A DNA stretch of 16,461 bases, from assembly GCA_965369385.1 (NCBI GenBank), contig CBDUQP010000083.1:1-16461 (forward strand), in the 5' to 3' direction. Shown here in pieces: positions 6,820-13,663 of this stretch. The notes beneath the pieces were generated by a model. The model saw nothing but the letters and a program-made list of their open reading frames with translations. It ran no database searches and had not been told where the DNA came from. The translations under genes were made by a program, and so were the position numbers. This DNA is from CBDUQP01 sp965369385 (GTDB taxonomy: Bacteria > Planctomycetota > Phycisphaerae > SM23-33). Position 1 is the stretch's first letter, and each line of letters starts with the position of its first letter.

Positions 6820-7575
6820 TTATGTCGCAGCTTGAACGCCATATTTCTTAAGCACTTCCGGCAAATCAGCCATTTTTCGGATAGAGTGATCCGGTTTTAT
6901 GCGCGCGTTGTCCCATCTGCCTGTGGGATCTTTCAGCACGGGTATCAGGCCGGCTTGTCTGGATCCATAGATATCTGGTTTGAGCTTGTCGCCGATGAAC
7001 ATCACTTCGTGTGGAGGCAGTCCCATTTCGGACAAGGCCTTATCAAATATACGCTTATCAGGCTTACGGTAGCCGGTTTGCGAGGAATAGACCCTCACAT
7101 CGAGTGATTCCAGCATGCGTTCCTGTTCAAGATGTGCATCGAGCACCTCGCCCGGAATGAACGTGTTGGAGACCACGCCGAGTTTCATCCCACTGGCCGC
7201 CATCGTCGCCAGCATTTCCGCCAGGTGGGGCTCTACTGTGCTTGCATCCCGCAGCGGCGCGTACCACAGCGAGGCTATGTGCATAACTTGTTCATCTGTT
7301 AGTGTTTGGCCCATCTTGCGTGCTTGTTCTTCGATCACAACAGATGCGCAGAAATCACGTTTGGCGAAGAAACTCTTCAGGCAGTTCCAGCGAACGGCCA
7401 GGAATTGCTTGAAAACATATGTTCGGAAGGTGGGGACGGGTTGGTCAAGCTGTTTGAGATATTCGTAGCCCAGAAGCGCTCCGGCATGGAACATCTGTCC
7501 AATATTGATTTTACCGAAATCAATCAGTGTCTCGCCAAGATCGAACAGGATGCCTCGCACGGTTTTGTTTGTCAT
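6820..7575 (-). CDS. HAD-superfamily hydrolase
   Basis: 251 residues with the four HAD motifs in order. Motif I is FDLGETL (nucleophile Asp12, Thr16), motif II VVSNT (Ser136), motif III the Lys of GYRKPD (Lys171), and motif IV FIGDKLKPD (Asp196, Asp201). A helical cap insertion occupies roughly residues 20-120, as in subfamily I phosphatases and dehalogenase-like proteins. The position two after the nucleophile, usually Asp and the general acid, is Gly14, with Glu15 beside it. Such DLGxT variants exist among annotated HADs, so activity is uncertain. The substrate cannot be inferred. It lies 86 bases downstream of trpG on the same strand and may be cotranscribed. The ATG has no obvious Shine-Dalgarno. 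Confidence 0.88.
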   Translation of the reverse strand: MTNKTVRGILFDLGETLIDFGKINIGQMFHAGALLGYEYLKQLDQPVPTFRTYVFKQFLAVRWNCLKSFFAKRDFCASVVIEEQARKMGQTLTDEQVMHIASLWYAPLRDASTVEPHLAEMLATMAASGMKLGVVSNTFIPGEVLDAHLEQERMLESLDVRVYSSQTGYRKPDKRIFDKALSEMGLPPHEVMFIGDKLKPDIYGSRQAGLIPVLKDPTGRWDNARIKPDHSIRKMADLPEVLKKYGVQAAT

Positions 7576-7661
7576 AGGTCGTTCTGGGATTTTCGGTAGA
7601 TTCGGCTAGGCTAGGCAATGTTTCTGGAGCAAGCAAATCCTTTGGTTCTGGCGGGCAAGGA

Positions 7662-8237
7662 TTAAAGGTTCAGAAAATTGTTCAGCATTGCATGCCCATC
7701 GTTGGTGAGGAAACTCTCTGGGTGGAACTGCAAACCTTCGGTGGGTTGCGTGCGGCTTCGAATGCCCATGAGTTCTTCGTGATCGACGGTCCAGGAAGTT
7801 TGCACGAAGTCGCTGTCGAGCTTTTCCGGTTGGACGATGAGACTGTGATAACGTGTTGCTGTAAGGGGATTTGGCAGTCCACTGAAGACGCCCGCGTTGT
7901 CATGGCGAATTTCGCTGGTCTTACCGTGCATGAGCCTGGGCGCGCGAACGATGTCGGCTCCGAAGACCTGTCCGATGCACTGATGTCCCAGGCAGACGCC
8001 GAGGATGGGAATCTTACCGTGGAAATGGCGAATGAAGTTCATGCTTTCGCCGGCTTCGTTTGGCGTGCAGGGCCCTGGGGAAATTATCAGGTGCGTGGGC
8101 TTCAGTTCGTCTTCGGCTTGTTCTGGAAGGATCTTATCGTTACGGACGACCCTGATTTCCCTACCCAGTTCCAGTTCGCCGATGCGGTGGACGAGGTTAT
8201 AGGTGAAGCTGTCGTAGTTATCGAGAATGAGGAGCAT
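7662..8237 (-). CDS. trpG: Anthranilate/aminodeoxychorismate synthase glutaminase subunit (TrpG/PabA)
   Basis: 191 residues. This class I glutamine amidotransferase releases ammonia from glutamine for TrpE or PabB, in tryptophan or folate synthesis. It starts MLLILDNYDSFTYNL, the family's standard N-terminus, which is why I prefer the ATG at 8237 over the in-frame ATG at 8252. Also seen are SPGPCTPNEAG (residues 53-63), the nucleophile Cys82 in GVCLGHQ, and the His172/Glu174 pair in FHPES. The catalytic triad is complete. No synthase large subunit is nearby, so whether it serves TrpE, PabB or both is open. It lies 80 bases after the Nfu gene and 86 before the HAD gene, all on the minus strand, possibly sharing the Nfu promoter. 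Confidence 0.92.
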   Translation of the reverse strand: MLLILDNYDSFTYNLVHRIGELELGREIRVVRNDKILPEQAEDELKPTHLIISPGPCTPNEAGESMNFIRHFHGKIPILGVCLGHQCIGQVFGADIVRAPRLMHGKTSEIRHDNAGVFSGLPNPLTATRYHSLIVQPEKLDSDFVQTSWTVDHEELMGIRSRTQPTEGLQFHPESFLTNDGHAMLNNFLNL

Positions 8238-8317
8238 ATAAACTGCCACCATGGCGGTTTTCTACCGGACTCCTCGCGCACAGGCAATCGCCGTCCGCGG
8301 TGAGTCGGCAATTTCAT

Positions 8318-8581
8318 TTACTGGACGGGGACAACTTCGGTAACTTCCGGAATTGCTTCCTGCAGGCGTCTTTCAACACCCATTTTGAGAGTCATCGCCG
8401 CACCTGGGCAACCGCTGCATGCGCCCTGGAGCTTAACGGAGACCACGCCGGTTTCTTCATCCACGCCTACCAGTTCGATATCGCCACCATCTGCCTGTAG
8501 CAGCGGACGAATTGTCTCGAGAACTTCCTTCACGCGTGCGGTCATACCGCAACCACATCCGCATTTGTCGCAATCGCTCAT
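8318..8581 (-). CDS. NifU C-terminal-domain (Nfu-type) Fe-S scaffold/carrier protein
   Basis: 87 residues, essentially a lone Nfu domain. Family features: VKEVLETIRPLLQADGGDIELV (about residues 17-38), GVVSVKLQGAC and the cluster-binding pair Cys55/Cys58 in CSGCPGA. Nfu proteins bind a bridging 4Fe-4S cluster between two subunits and deliver it to target enzymes. Unusually, the N-terminus is MSDCDKCGCGCG, adding four Cys (4, 7, 9, 11) that the minimal domain lacks. AAGGA about 7 bases before the ATG and a perfect TATAAT upstream support the start. It appears to head a unit with trpG and the HAD gene. No suf or isc gene lies here. Family firm; the extra Cys cluster is odd. Confidence 0.9.
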   Translation of the reverse strand: MSDCDKCGCGCGMTARVKEVLETIRPLLQADGGDIELVGVDEETGVVSVKLQGACSGCPGAAMTLKMGVERRLQEAIPEVTEVVPVQ

Positions 8582-8661
8582 GTTATATCCTTATTTAGTT
8601 CAGTTGCGGTGGCTTGTTTTGGCAAGAAGTCGCGCCAAGCCGCCTGGTCAGGGTTCAGAGC

Positions 8662-8689
8662 ATTATACACGCGCATCGGGCGTCTGCAA
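8662..8689 (-). promoter_or_regulatory. Predicted promoter of the Nfu gene
   Basis: On the minus strand, TTGCAG (8689-8684) is followed by a 16-base spacer and a perfect TATAAT (8667-8662). The start point would be near 8655, giving a leader of about 74 nt. The -35 is weak (first three bases only match). It separates this unit from the lipoprotein operon that ends at 8736. Confidence 0.55.
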
Positions 8690-8735
8690 CTTGTCGGCAT
8701 GAATTCAACTTCGCGAAATAGCGGCCTGACGGGAT

Positions 8736-9386
8736 TTACTTCTCGCCCAGGTGTTTTCGAGGCAACGAATGCGAGTAGAAAAGCTTGGCGATCCGGTCTG
8801 CCATTATTTCTGCCATCTCGTTACAGAGCGTAACTCCGTAAGTTGGTGAATTGTTGACCTGTTGAGGCATGACGACGTCGGGTATTTTCAGTCCGTTGGA
8901 AAGATCCGTCGGCCAGAGCTGTTTTCCGCGGGAATCCACTACGCGAACGGTGGCAGCGAGCTTTCCGTGCCACAGGTTGATATTGCTGCTTTCTCTGAGA
9001 GAGAAGCTGTCTATCGATACGTAAACAACGATATCGGCTTTCAACTGTTTGGCGACCTGGTTGACGCCAAGCTTGTTAAAATCGGGTCTGGAGGCAATGA
9101 GTCTGAAGAGGTCTTCATATCGCACCGTTTTCTTGACGTCGGTTGATTTGATGAGTCTCTGGTTGATGCCTTTCGTGAGATCGTGTTTGAGCGTTTCATA
9201 GTCGACGGGATTTTCGAGATCGTCAATGAAAACGAGCACGACTTTGTCTTTCGGCAGTTCAAAGGCGGCCAGTTGGGTTTGCGGCGGTGCGAATGCGGCT
9301 ACGGTGAAGGAGATTGCAGCGCACCCACCGCACGCGATCATCGTAATCAACAGGATTGTTGCCGCCAAAGTGGTAGTGCGTATCAT
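8736..9386 (-). CDS. Lipoprotein, second of a tandem paralogous pair
   Basis: 216 residues. An N-terminal hydrophobic segment with Cys at 19 and 22 (TMIACGGC) predicts a lipoprotein, though neither Cys has a textbook lipobox. The mature part has a strand (KVVLVFIDD, 48-56), helices, a second strand pair (LKADIVVYVSIDSFSL, about 115-130), then LAATVRVVDSRGKQLWP and a C-terminal helix (MADRIAKLFYSH, 195-206). This order matches the upstream neighbour piece by piece, so the two are paralogs. The layout resembles periplasmic lipoproteins that carry a TolB-N or GNA1162-like alpha/beta domain, but I do not assign a family. Its ATG overlaps the stop codon of that neighbour (ATGA, 9383-9386), indicating translational coupling. 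Function unknown; likely envelope-located. Confidence 0.85.
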   Translation of the reverse strand: MIRTTTLAATILLITMIACGGCAAISFTVAAFAPPQTQLAAFELPKDKVVLVFIDDLENPVDYETLKHDLTKGINQRLIKSTDVKKTVRYEDLFRLIASRPDFNKLGVNQVAKQLKADIVVYVSIDSFSLRESSNINLWHGKLAATVRVVDSRGKQLWPTDLSNGLKIPDVVMPQQVNNSPTYGVTLCNEMAEIMADRIAKLFYSHSLPRKHLGEK

Positions 9387-10018
9387 TTGGGCTTTTCCTC
9401 ATGATTGTAGAATTTCTTGGCGACCTTGTCCGCAAACATCCTCATCGCTATCAGGCGGAACTGGTATTCGTTGTTGCCCTGTCGCACGGTCTCGGTTTTC
9501 GGGAATTTTACCTGGATGGGTCTTCCTTGCCACACAGACGCCTGGCGTTCTTTGACGCCGGCTTTGTAGAGCGTCACTTCGCCGGTGATTCTGGCCTGCA
9601 AGAGGTCATTAAATTCCGCTTGTGTCGTCGCAAATTCCACAAGCGAGACGAACAGTACGTAATCCACATTCAGCTTGCTGGCGATCTCGGTCTTGTCCAT
9701 CTCAACCCAGTTCAGGTTGCTCCTTTGGAAGATCATGATGGTATCCGAATCCAAAGGGGTGACGTTGTTCAGCTTGTTCTGGAACTCAGACGATATGAGC
9801 GTCGTCAGATCACCCTGTGCATTTGGATGCACATACTGCGTGTTCGTATCGGCATAGACAATCACCGCGACGCTGTGGTCGTTCATCTTGGTGCATTCGG
9901 CCTTTACTTTGCGGTTGCCGGTTCCGGGGAAGAATACATATCCCAGATACCCCATCGCACGACAGCCGGAAAGTGGCATCGCGATCAACATCAGCAGCAG
10001 GAGAGTGGTTCTTGGCAT
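9383..10018 (-). CDS. Lipoprotein, first of a tandem paralogous pair
   Basis: 211 residues. The signal peptide is classic: MPRTTLLLLMLIAMPLSGC, with lipobox LSGC and predicted lipidation at Cys19. The mature domain has VAVIVYAD (50-57), ASKLNVDYVLFVSLVEF (113-129), ARITGEVTLYKAG (142-154), and a C-terminal helix FADKVAKKFYNHE (195-207). The same segments appear in the same order in the downstream gene (for example VDYVLFVSLVEF against ADIVVYVSIDSF). GGGAG lies about 10 bases before the ATG. Stop and start overlap with the next gene (ATGA), so the pair forms an operon and may make a heteromeric envelope complex. I do not recognise an established function. Confidence 0.87.
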   Translation of the reverse strand: MPRTTLLLLMLIAMPLSGCRAMGYLGYVFFPGTGNRKVKAECTKMNDHSVAVIVYADTNTQYVHPNAQGDLTTLISSEFQNKLNNVTPLDSDTIMIFQRSNLNWVEMDKTEIASKLNVDYVLFVSLVEFATTQAEFNDLLQARITGEVTLYKAGVKERQASVWQGRPIQVKFPKTETVRQGNNEYQFRLIAMRMFADKVAKKFYNHEEKPK

Positions 10019-10044
10019 GTTCGGTTTGCTCCCTTCTTATTTTT

Positions 10045-10088
10045 TTACGGCGAAACCAACAAGTGTGGCAGTACGCGAATTCTTGCCT
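10045..10088. repeat. Direct repeat, copy A
   Basis: Aligned with 10151-10194 at a fixed offset of 106 bases, 34 of 44 positions are identical without a gap. The best-conserved blocks are CGAAACCAAC and CAGTACGC. It lies in the gap upstream of the lipoprotein operon, with a T7 run (plus strand) at its left edge. Confidence 0.7.
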
Positions 10089-10150
10089 GTCCCCCGCAGC
10101 GGCCAGGTTACCATCTGACATCATTTCTATTGCGGAAGCCCGGTGGTTTC

Positions 10151-10192
10151 TTACGTCGAAACCAACGAGTCTAACAGTACGCAGGTTCATCC
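10151..10192. repeat. Direct repeat, copy B
   Basis: Second copy of the element at 10045-10088, about 77% identical. It abuts the stop codon of the DUF2752 gene (10193-10195). On the plus strand both copies translate to KPTS[V/L]xVRxF[L/I]P, with most changes synonymous or conservative. No start codon or gene context supports coding. It may be a dispersed repeat family or a decayed coding fragment. Confidence 0.68.
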
Positions 10193-10672
10193 CTAATGCA
10201 GCGGATATACTCCACAGGAATATCCTATCGCCAGCTTGATACCCCAGCCGGACAGTATACCTACAGCAATAACAATCAGCCACCACCAGCTAAATCTAAT
10301 CTGGTCGACAAGCTTCCTGCCCGTGAGCATTTGCGCTGTTCCCGCCAGGGCCCCGGCGACGACGATAGCGAAAATCGCCAGGCCAAACGGATGGGCCTTC
10401 AATCCCAAAACCGCGTTTCCTCGCGCCCAGGCCGCAACCGAAGTAGTCATCCCGCAGGTGGGGCAGGGAATACCGTCTGTCGCTATCCACGAACATGGCG
10501 GCAGGCCCAGGGCTTTGTGCGTTCCATAGCCCGCAGCGTTGGGGGTGAGCGACCAGGCAATGCCCAGCACAACCCAGCAAGGTATCGAAACCAGCAAGCC
10601 GATGTAGCGTCCTGTGAGATCGGTTCGCGAGCTCGCCTTACTTGTGTGGTGGATGGTGGTGTTGTCCGGCAT
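10193..10672 (-). CDS. DUF2752 membrane protein
   Basis: 159 residues. The family signature is the Cys motif in GIPCPTCGMTTS (Cys70, Cys73), preceded by PPCSW (Cys60). Three membrane segments are visible: about 23-42, 92-113 and 129-150. DUF2752 proteins are small integral membrane proteins of unknown role, common in Bacteroidetes and Planctomycetes; the paired Cys suggests a metal or redox site, which is inference. AGGA lies about 10 bases before the ATG and a near-consensus promoter stands directly upstream. It is followed 174 bases later by the lipoprotein pair and preceded by the large VWA protein, all on the minus strand, so it belongs to an envelope-protein block. Confidence 0.88.
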   Translation of the reverse strand: MPDNTTIHHTSKASSRTDLTGRYIGLLVSIPCWVVLGIAWSLTPNAAGYGTHKALGLPPCSWIATDGIPCPTCGMTTSVAAWARGNAVLGLKAHPFGLAIFAIVVAGALAGTAQMLTGRKLVDQIRFSWWWLIVIAVGILSGWGIKLAIGYSCGVYPLH

Positions 10673-10698
10673 TTATCGGGGTTCCTCAGCAGGCATGC

Positions 10699-10728
10699 AT
10701 TGTACCTGATGTCAACCGTCGCGGTCAA
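10699..10728 (-). promoter_or_regulatory. Predicted sigma70-type promoter of the DUF2752 gene
   Basis: On the minus strand: TTGACC (10728-10723, 5 of 6), 18-base spacer, TACAAT (10704-10699, 5 of 6). The start would fall near 10692, about 20 nt before the ATG. A second, perfect TTGACA lies inside the spacer but has no -10 box at a proper distance. Confidence 0.65.
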
Positions 10729-10812
10729 CGATTGTGAGTTCTTGTTTGGCTTGTTGTTATGAGCGATGTATCCCGGGAGGCAGGCTTGGGATATGTCTTT
10801 CAGTGTGCCAAA

Positions 10813-13443
10813 CTAATGCAATCGCCAGCGTATCCGCAGGGCCCACTCGGTGGTGGCGACTATCACGATCAGCACAAACAAGCCCGCAAAGTTATAAATC
10901 ATGTAATTTGTGATCTGTGGGCCCTGGCTGCGTTTGGCTTCGTCTTTGCGGGCTAGTGAGGATATCAGGTCGCCAAGTTTTGCCGGCATCGTGTATCTTC
11001 CGCCAGAGCGGTCGGCAAGCTGTTGCAGCAATTTCTCGTTGCACGCGAGTTTGTCCATTTCGTCCGAACGCTGCGCGACGTGCAGAGTCAGCTCATCATT
11101 GCCAAGCGGTTTGTCGGTTTGTGTATCGTGGGCAATAACCTTTGCCACGTATGTGCCTGCTGAGGGCGGCCGAAGTGAGCTGCACTCAAATACTCCGGAA
11201 TCACCATTATATGCCATAGCCGCGCCACCGGTGTTGCTATCGGCGCTATCAAGATCAAGCTTCCTCAAGATGCACGTAACGCGCGCGGAAGTCGCAGCGA
11301 CACCATTGGAGTTAAGCACCTTGGCGACAATGCTGATCTTGTCGCCTGTCTTACTGTGCGATCTTTCGCTCCTGGCGAGAACTGACGGTTCAGAAGTTTT
11401 CGTACGGGTTCCCTTTCCGCCAAGCCACCTGATGAGTTGCCCCCAGAACCGGTGGTATGGGCTCGCCTGGCCCCGGCCTCGCATCTTCATGTACCACAAC
11501 CAAGTGGTATCGGGCGTGAATGCGGCTGAGCGCCCTTCGCCCACAAACTGCTGCGTTGCGAGTATCACGAGTGGTCCGGCGGGGTTTCTGCGAGTGGGAT
11601 GTATCGCCAGCAGATTTGCGCCCGGGCGAGATTTCACAACAGATACACATCCACGCAGAGACGGTAGCGCTCCTCTCTCGCCCGACGGCACGGTGCCTCC
11701 CGGCCGAAGGAAGTACTCGGCGATGCCATCAAAGATTGCATGTCTAACGCCAGCAGCGGTGAGCAGTGGGAGCAATTCGGTGGAATCCTGTTGCTGGTGG
11801 CGATCACCGAGCAGAACGGGCAGGATTTTCTCAATTTCAGTTCCCCCATATCCGCCCGGACCAAAGCTGTTCATGCCGCCGATCATCAGCAACCCGCCGC
11901 CGTCGCGAACAAACTTGGCAATCCTCGCTATGCGCGCGTCGCCGAGGTAGGTCTTGTCGAGATCGCCAAGTATAAGCACATCGAACAGGTCGAAGTCTTC
12001 GTTCGTAGTTGGCAGGCGGAGCAGCGTTTTGCCTTCTATGCTCCCGTAAGCGGAGAAGTTCGTCCCACTCAACCGCACAAGCGACATGAACTGCACGTTT
12101 GGATCGCTATCAAGTGTGCGTTTAAGGAATTTGTATTCCGGGCGCATGGAGCCTTCCACGTAGATCACTCGGATTCGCGGCTGCGTTATGAGGAGATGCA
12201 GTTCATGTTCGTTGTCGCTTGTGGAGGTCTCTTTGGGATGTGGGCGAACGACGATCCTGAGCTTCCTGATATCAGCACCGTTTGCGGGGCTTGTTATGTC
12301 TTCAGGGCGGTACTTCAGTTTGGCGGTGAGCGTCTCGTGTGTTTTGCCGGTCGACAGCATCGCCATCGCCGCAACCCGGCGGCTGGGGAGTTCTTCGAGG
12401 CTGATATCAACCGGCCAATTTGGCAGGGCGGTAATAGCGACTTGCACGGTGATGTTCGTGATATTGTTCTTGGCAGCTTCGAAGGGAGCTTGCACGGAGA
12501 CTATTTCGACATTGGGGCGTGATGCGTCGGCTTGGTTGCTGCTGCCGATTGGGACGGGATAGACTGGGACACCGGTCTTGCGCGCGGCTTGCACCACGGC
12601 AGAATCGGCATTGCTTGCATTGCCATCGGTCAGCAGGATTATCCCGGGCACGTTGGCGCTTGCGTGGTCGGCGGCGGTTGTTCTGATGGCGGTGGCGATG
12701 TTTGTTTTGGCGGCACCTGCGCCCGTGGGGCGAATCAGCTTGAGCGCGTCGGCGGAGTCCGAGCGTGTGAGGCTTGTGGCAAACGTATACCACGCCGCGT
12801 TGAAGTGTTCGTCTATTTGTCTGGAAAGTGCTGCCAGTGTTTCGGTGGCGCGTGCGTATCTGGTGGCGGCAGCGCCATCGCGAACAGACATAGATTGCGA
12901 AGCGTCCACCAGTATGGGCAATGTCGGTTTTGCTTGCGAAGCTCCCACCGTTATTGCTATCACGGGCTTGAACAGCAGCAGCATGAACGCGACGATAGTC
13001 AGCGATCTGAGAAGCATGAGCGTTACAAGCTTCACCAGGCCCAGATATGTGTATATCGCCGAGTAGAAAACGCCAATGGCGATTGTTACCTCTATCGCCA
13101 GCGCAGTCATCCAGAAAACGCCCGGCGAATTACCCGATGCCACCACGCCGCCAGCCGCCAGTGTGGTAATCGCCGCAGTGACCACCGCGAGCACATATGC
13201 CAGTCGCCCGCCGGGTTTATCGCCGCGGCGATAGTGCAGGTGGGCGTCAATCAACATTGCAGGCACAAAACCGACAGGCCCAATCGCCGCGGACAGGCAG
13301 ATTACGCCGTATCGCACCTGCCGATGCCGCCGAACCAGATGCCACACGCCAACCGCCAGCAGAATGAGCGCAATAGCCCCCAATAGCCCCGCCAAAAGGA
13401 AGGGGCTGTCGTTTCCCAGGATTTCCAGCGTGATGGTTCTCAT
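10813..13443 (-). CDS. VWA-domain, glutamine-amidotransferase-like membrane protein
   Basis: 876 residues. Domains in order: several N-terminal membrane segments (about 15-36, 45-66, 81-102, 110-131 and 138-166); a von Willebrand A domain (about 173-300) with a complete MIDAS, Asp180-x-Ser182-x-Ser184 (VDASQSMS), Thr247 and Asp273 (LLTDGN); an Ig-like linker (311-420); a class I amidotransferase-like fold (about 422-650) with VIYVEG, LILGDLD and DGGGLLMIGGMNSFGPGGY (514-532); a second beta domain (695-790); and a final membrane segment (about 848-865). The loop where a glutaminase would have its nucleophilic Cys reads GGMNSFG, so it is probably non-catalytic. Similar proteins often occur with MoxR, DUF58 and BatA genes; none is seen here. 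The ATG has no Shine-Dalgarno. Likely an inner-membrane scaffold presenting metal-binding domains to the periplasm. Confidence 0.88.
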   Translation of the reverse strand: MRTITLEILGNDSPFLLAGLLGAIALILLAVGVWHLVRRHRQVRYGVICLSAAIGPVGFVPAMLIDAHLHYRRGDKPGGRLAYVLAVVTAAITTLAAGGVVASGNSPGVFWMTALAIEVTIAIGVFYSAIYTYLGLVKLVTLMLLRSLTIVAFMLLLFKPVIAITVGASQAKPTLPILVDASQSMSVRDGAAATRYARATETLAALSRQIDEHFNAAWYTFATSLTRSDSADALKLIRPTGAGAAKTNIATAIRTTAADHASANVPGIILLTDGNASNADSAVVQAARKTGVPVYPVPIGSSNQADASRPNVEIVSVQAPFEAAKNNITNITVQVAITALPNWPVDISLEELPSRRVAAMAMLSTGKTHETLTAKLKYRPEDITSPANGADIRKLRIVVRPHPKETSTSDNEHELHLLITQPRIRVIYVEGSMRPEYKFLKRTLDSDPNVQFMSLVRLSGTNFSAYGSIEGKTLLRLPTTNEDFDLFDVLILGDLDKTYLGDARIARIAKFVRDGGGLLMIGGMNSFGPGGYGGTEIEKILPVLLGDRHQQQDSTELLPLLTAAGVRHAIFDGIAEYFLRPGGTVPSGERGALPSLRGCVSVVKSRPGANLLAIHPTRRNPAGPLVILATQQFVGEGRSAAFTPDTTWLWYMKMRGRGQASPYHRFWGQLIRWLGGKGTRTKTSEPSVLARSERSHSKTGDKISIVAKVLNSNGVAATSARVTCILRKLDLDSADSNTGGAAMAYNGDSGVFECSSLRPPSAGTYVAKVIAHDTQTDKPLGNDELTLHVAQRSDEMDKLACNEKLLQQLADRSGGRYTMPAKLGDLISSLARKDEAKRSQGPQITNYMIYNFAGLFVLIVIVATTEWALRIRWRLH

Positions 13444-13663
13444 TGCGCACTGGCCATATCGCAGGCGAAGTATTACGGATTACCGCCTGATGATCGGCAC
13501 CACTCTACCAATTATCGCAGGCCCCTGCACGCAAAGCCGTTGCATGATCCGCAATAACTCGTGCTCTGTCAGAGCAATAGACGATCGATGGCAACCTGGC
13601 CGCGATAGCGGGCAGGCAACGATTTACGAGTACTGAGAATCGACCCGTCTCCGGTAAAAAAAA

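Noticed and set aside
9401..10174. 257-residue plus-strand open frame across the lipoprotein and repeat region
   Set aside because: Antisense to the first lipoprotein gene, which has a textbook signal peptide and ATGA coupling. No start signal on the plus strand.
10769..10793. Hairpin TATCCC/GGGATA after the VWA gene
   Set aside because: Only 6 to 8 bp with a 13-nt loop and no T tract on the minus strand; not enough for a terminator call.
12532..13386. 284-residue plus-strand open frame
   Set aside because: Antisense to the N-terminal half of the VWA protein, whose MIDAS motifs prove the minus-strand reading. Cys/Gly/His/Arg-rich composition is typical of a shadow frame.
13511..13519. Extended -10-like TGC-GATAAT (minus strand) upstream of the VWA gene
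   Set aside because: No -35 at a suitable distance and the VWA start has no ribosome binding site, so the promoter remains unplaced.
13562..13576. TGCTCT-GTC-AGAGCA hairpin in the 13444-13663 gap
   Set aside because: Six-bp stem without a T tract. The A run at about 13656-13663 (a T run on the minus strand) lies beside the fusion gene's stop codon without a hairpin before it, so no terminator is called. The rest of this 220-base gap shows nothing supportable.
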